Positions 5,702-6,327 of a DNA stretch of 6,327 bases are shown piece by piece. The stretch covers positions 1 through 6,327 of the forward strand of contig VBME01000038.1 of assembly GCA_005878995.1 (NCBI GenBank). Direction: 5' to 3'. Within the stretch, counting starts at the first letter, position 1. Every line of letters begins with the position of its first letter. The notes under the pieces were generated by a model. It was not told the origin of the DNA and did no database searches. It worked only from the letters and a program-made list of their open reading frames with translations. Source of the DNA: Methanobacteriota archaeon. Its GTDB lineage: Archaea > Thermoplasmatota > Thermoplasmata > RBG-16-68-12. Made by a program: the position numbers and the translations under genes.

Positions 5702-6327
5702 TCACGAGCTCATCGCCCGCGTGACCCGGAAACGTCCGTCGTCGACGTCCATCGCGAGGTATCCGGTCTCGTGTTTCGTCCCGCGCATCTTGACGACCCG
5801 CAGCCGTCGTTGCGCGGTAAGGTCCGTAACGAAATGCATGCGGAGGTGGATGACGCCGTCCGCGAGGAAGTCTTCGTCCCATCGGCCTTGGAGGACGTGC
5901 CCGGCGATGAGCCAATCGGGACGCTCCGTGACGAGGAAGCTCGTGACGCCGAGATCCCGCAGCCACTCGAACAATCGGTACATCTCCCGGCGGCGATCCT
6001 TGAACTTCGCCAGGACCTCGAGGGCTTCGAGCGAGTCGATCACGATCAGGTCGAGTCCCCGCTGTTCCTTGATCGATCGGATCGCAGCTTGGAGGCTCGC
6101 GAGCCAGTCCGTCTTCTCGGCAAAGAGGTTCTTGGCGGTCCTCGGATCCAGGACGACGAGGGAGCCTTTGGGGACTTTGAGCGGAAGGCCGAGGCCGCCC
6201 ATCTGCTTGAGCAAGCTCGACGCCCGTTCCTCCAGGCTTAGATAGAGGCCGTGGAGTTCCTCCTGCACGGCATTCTGGACGATGATCGAGAATCCTAGGG
6301 ACGATTTCATCGTGCCGGGAGCGCCCT
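5702..6327 (-). CDS. KaiC/RecA-like ATPase, paralog A, 5' end outside window
   Basis: Third single-domain KaiC-like ATPase and the first of the three in transcription order. It has 207 visible residues, with the N-terminal 30 or so cut by the window edge. The visible part begins exactly at Walker A, GAPGTMKS, with its Gly at 6325-6323. The ATG at 6310 is the Met inside this motif and not the start codon. SLEE at visible residues 30-33 keeps the two-acid pair of KaiC, whereas B and C have Gln second. Walker B is LIVIDS with its Asp at about visible residue 97. KMRG at 179-182 supplies the trans finger, and the protein ends DDGRFRVTRAMSS. It is clearly the closest model for the part lost from paralog B, sharing for instance WLRDLGVTSFLV and LRVVKMRGT with C. 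The stop lies 10 bases before ATPase B, so the genes are probably co-transcribed. The ATPase fold is certain enough; the cellular role is unknown. Confidence 0.88.
   Translation of the reverse strand, partial: GAPGTMKSSLGFSIIVQNAVQEELHGLYLSLEERASSLLKQMGGLGLPLKVPKGSLVVLDPRTAKNLFAEKTDWLASLQAAIRSIKEQRGLDLIVIDSLEALEVLAKFKDRRREMYRLFEWLRDLGVTSFLVTERPDWLIAGHVLQGRWDEDFLADGVIHLRMHFVTDLTAQRRLRVVKMRGTKHETGYLAMDVDDGRFRVTRAMSS

Noticed and set aside
6308..6310. ATG as start of ATPase A
   Set aside because: It encodes the Met within the Walker A motif; GAPGT is encoded just upstream up to the window edge.
1..6327. CRISPR arrays, tRNA or rRNA genes, insertion sequences, phage or integrase genes
   Set aside because: None seen on reading both strands; the only repeated protein sequence comes from the three ATPase paralogs.

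Overview
The window looks like a high-GC archaeal chromosome fragment, most probably from an uncultured lineage in or near Thermoplasmatota. The tryptophanyl-tRNA synthetase is of the archaeal/eukaryotic type, a 6-phospho-3-hexuloisomerase belongs to the archaeal ribulose-monophosphate route to pentoses, a TATA-like box precedes a probably leaderless gene, and KaiC-like ATPases occur beside a membrane protein with a DUF835-like domain. The lineage is inferred from gene content only. Coding density is nearly complete, and high GC produces many long shadow frames that I left out.

Left half, plus strand (1-2145): the 3' part of hxlB (6-phospho-3-hexuloisomerase), a small four-helix membrane protein of unknown function 12 bases downstream, and trpS with its own TATA-like box. 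The trpS product carries four cysteines spaced like the [4Fe-4S] site known from Thermotoga maritima TrpRS.

Right half, minus strand (6327 down to 2146): one tightly packed, operon-like set. In transcription order it holds (A) a KaiC/RecA-like ATPase cut by the window edge at its P-loop; (B) a second KaiC-like paralog that has lost about 70 residues and ends out of frame; a two-helix membrane protein with an ASCH/PUA-like cytosolic domain; a seven-helix membrane protein with a DUF835-like domain and a helical C-terminus; and (C) an intact 238-residue KaiC-like ATPase. Neighbouring genes are 10 bases apart or less, or overlap.

The trpS and ATPase C stop codons abut in the palindrome TGATCA, so the two convergent transcription units have no space between them. 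The ATPase/membrane-protein set is the most novel part. It looks like a membrane-linked KaiC-family signalling or regulatory module whose middle ATPase has decayed or been truncated. Its function cannot be read from sequence alone.
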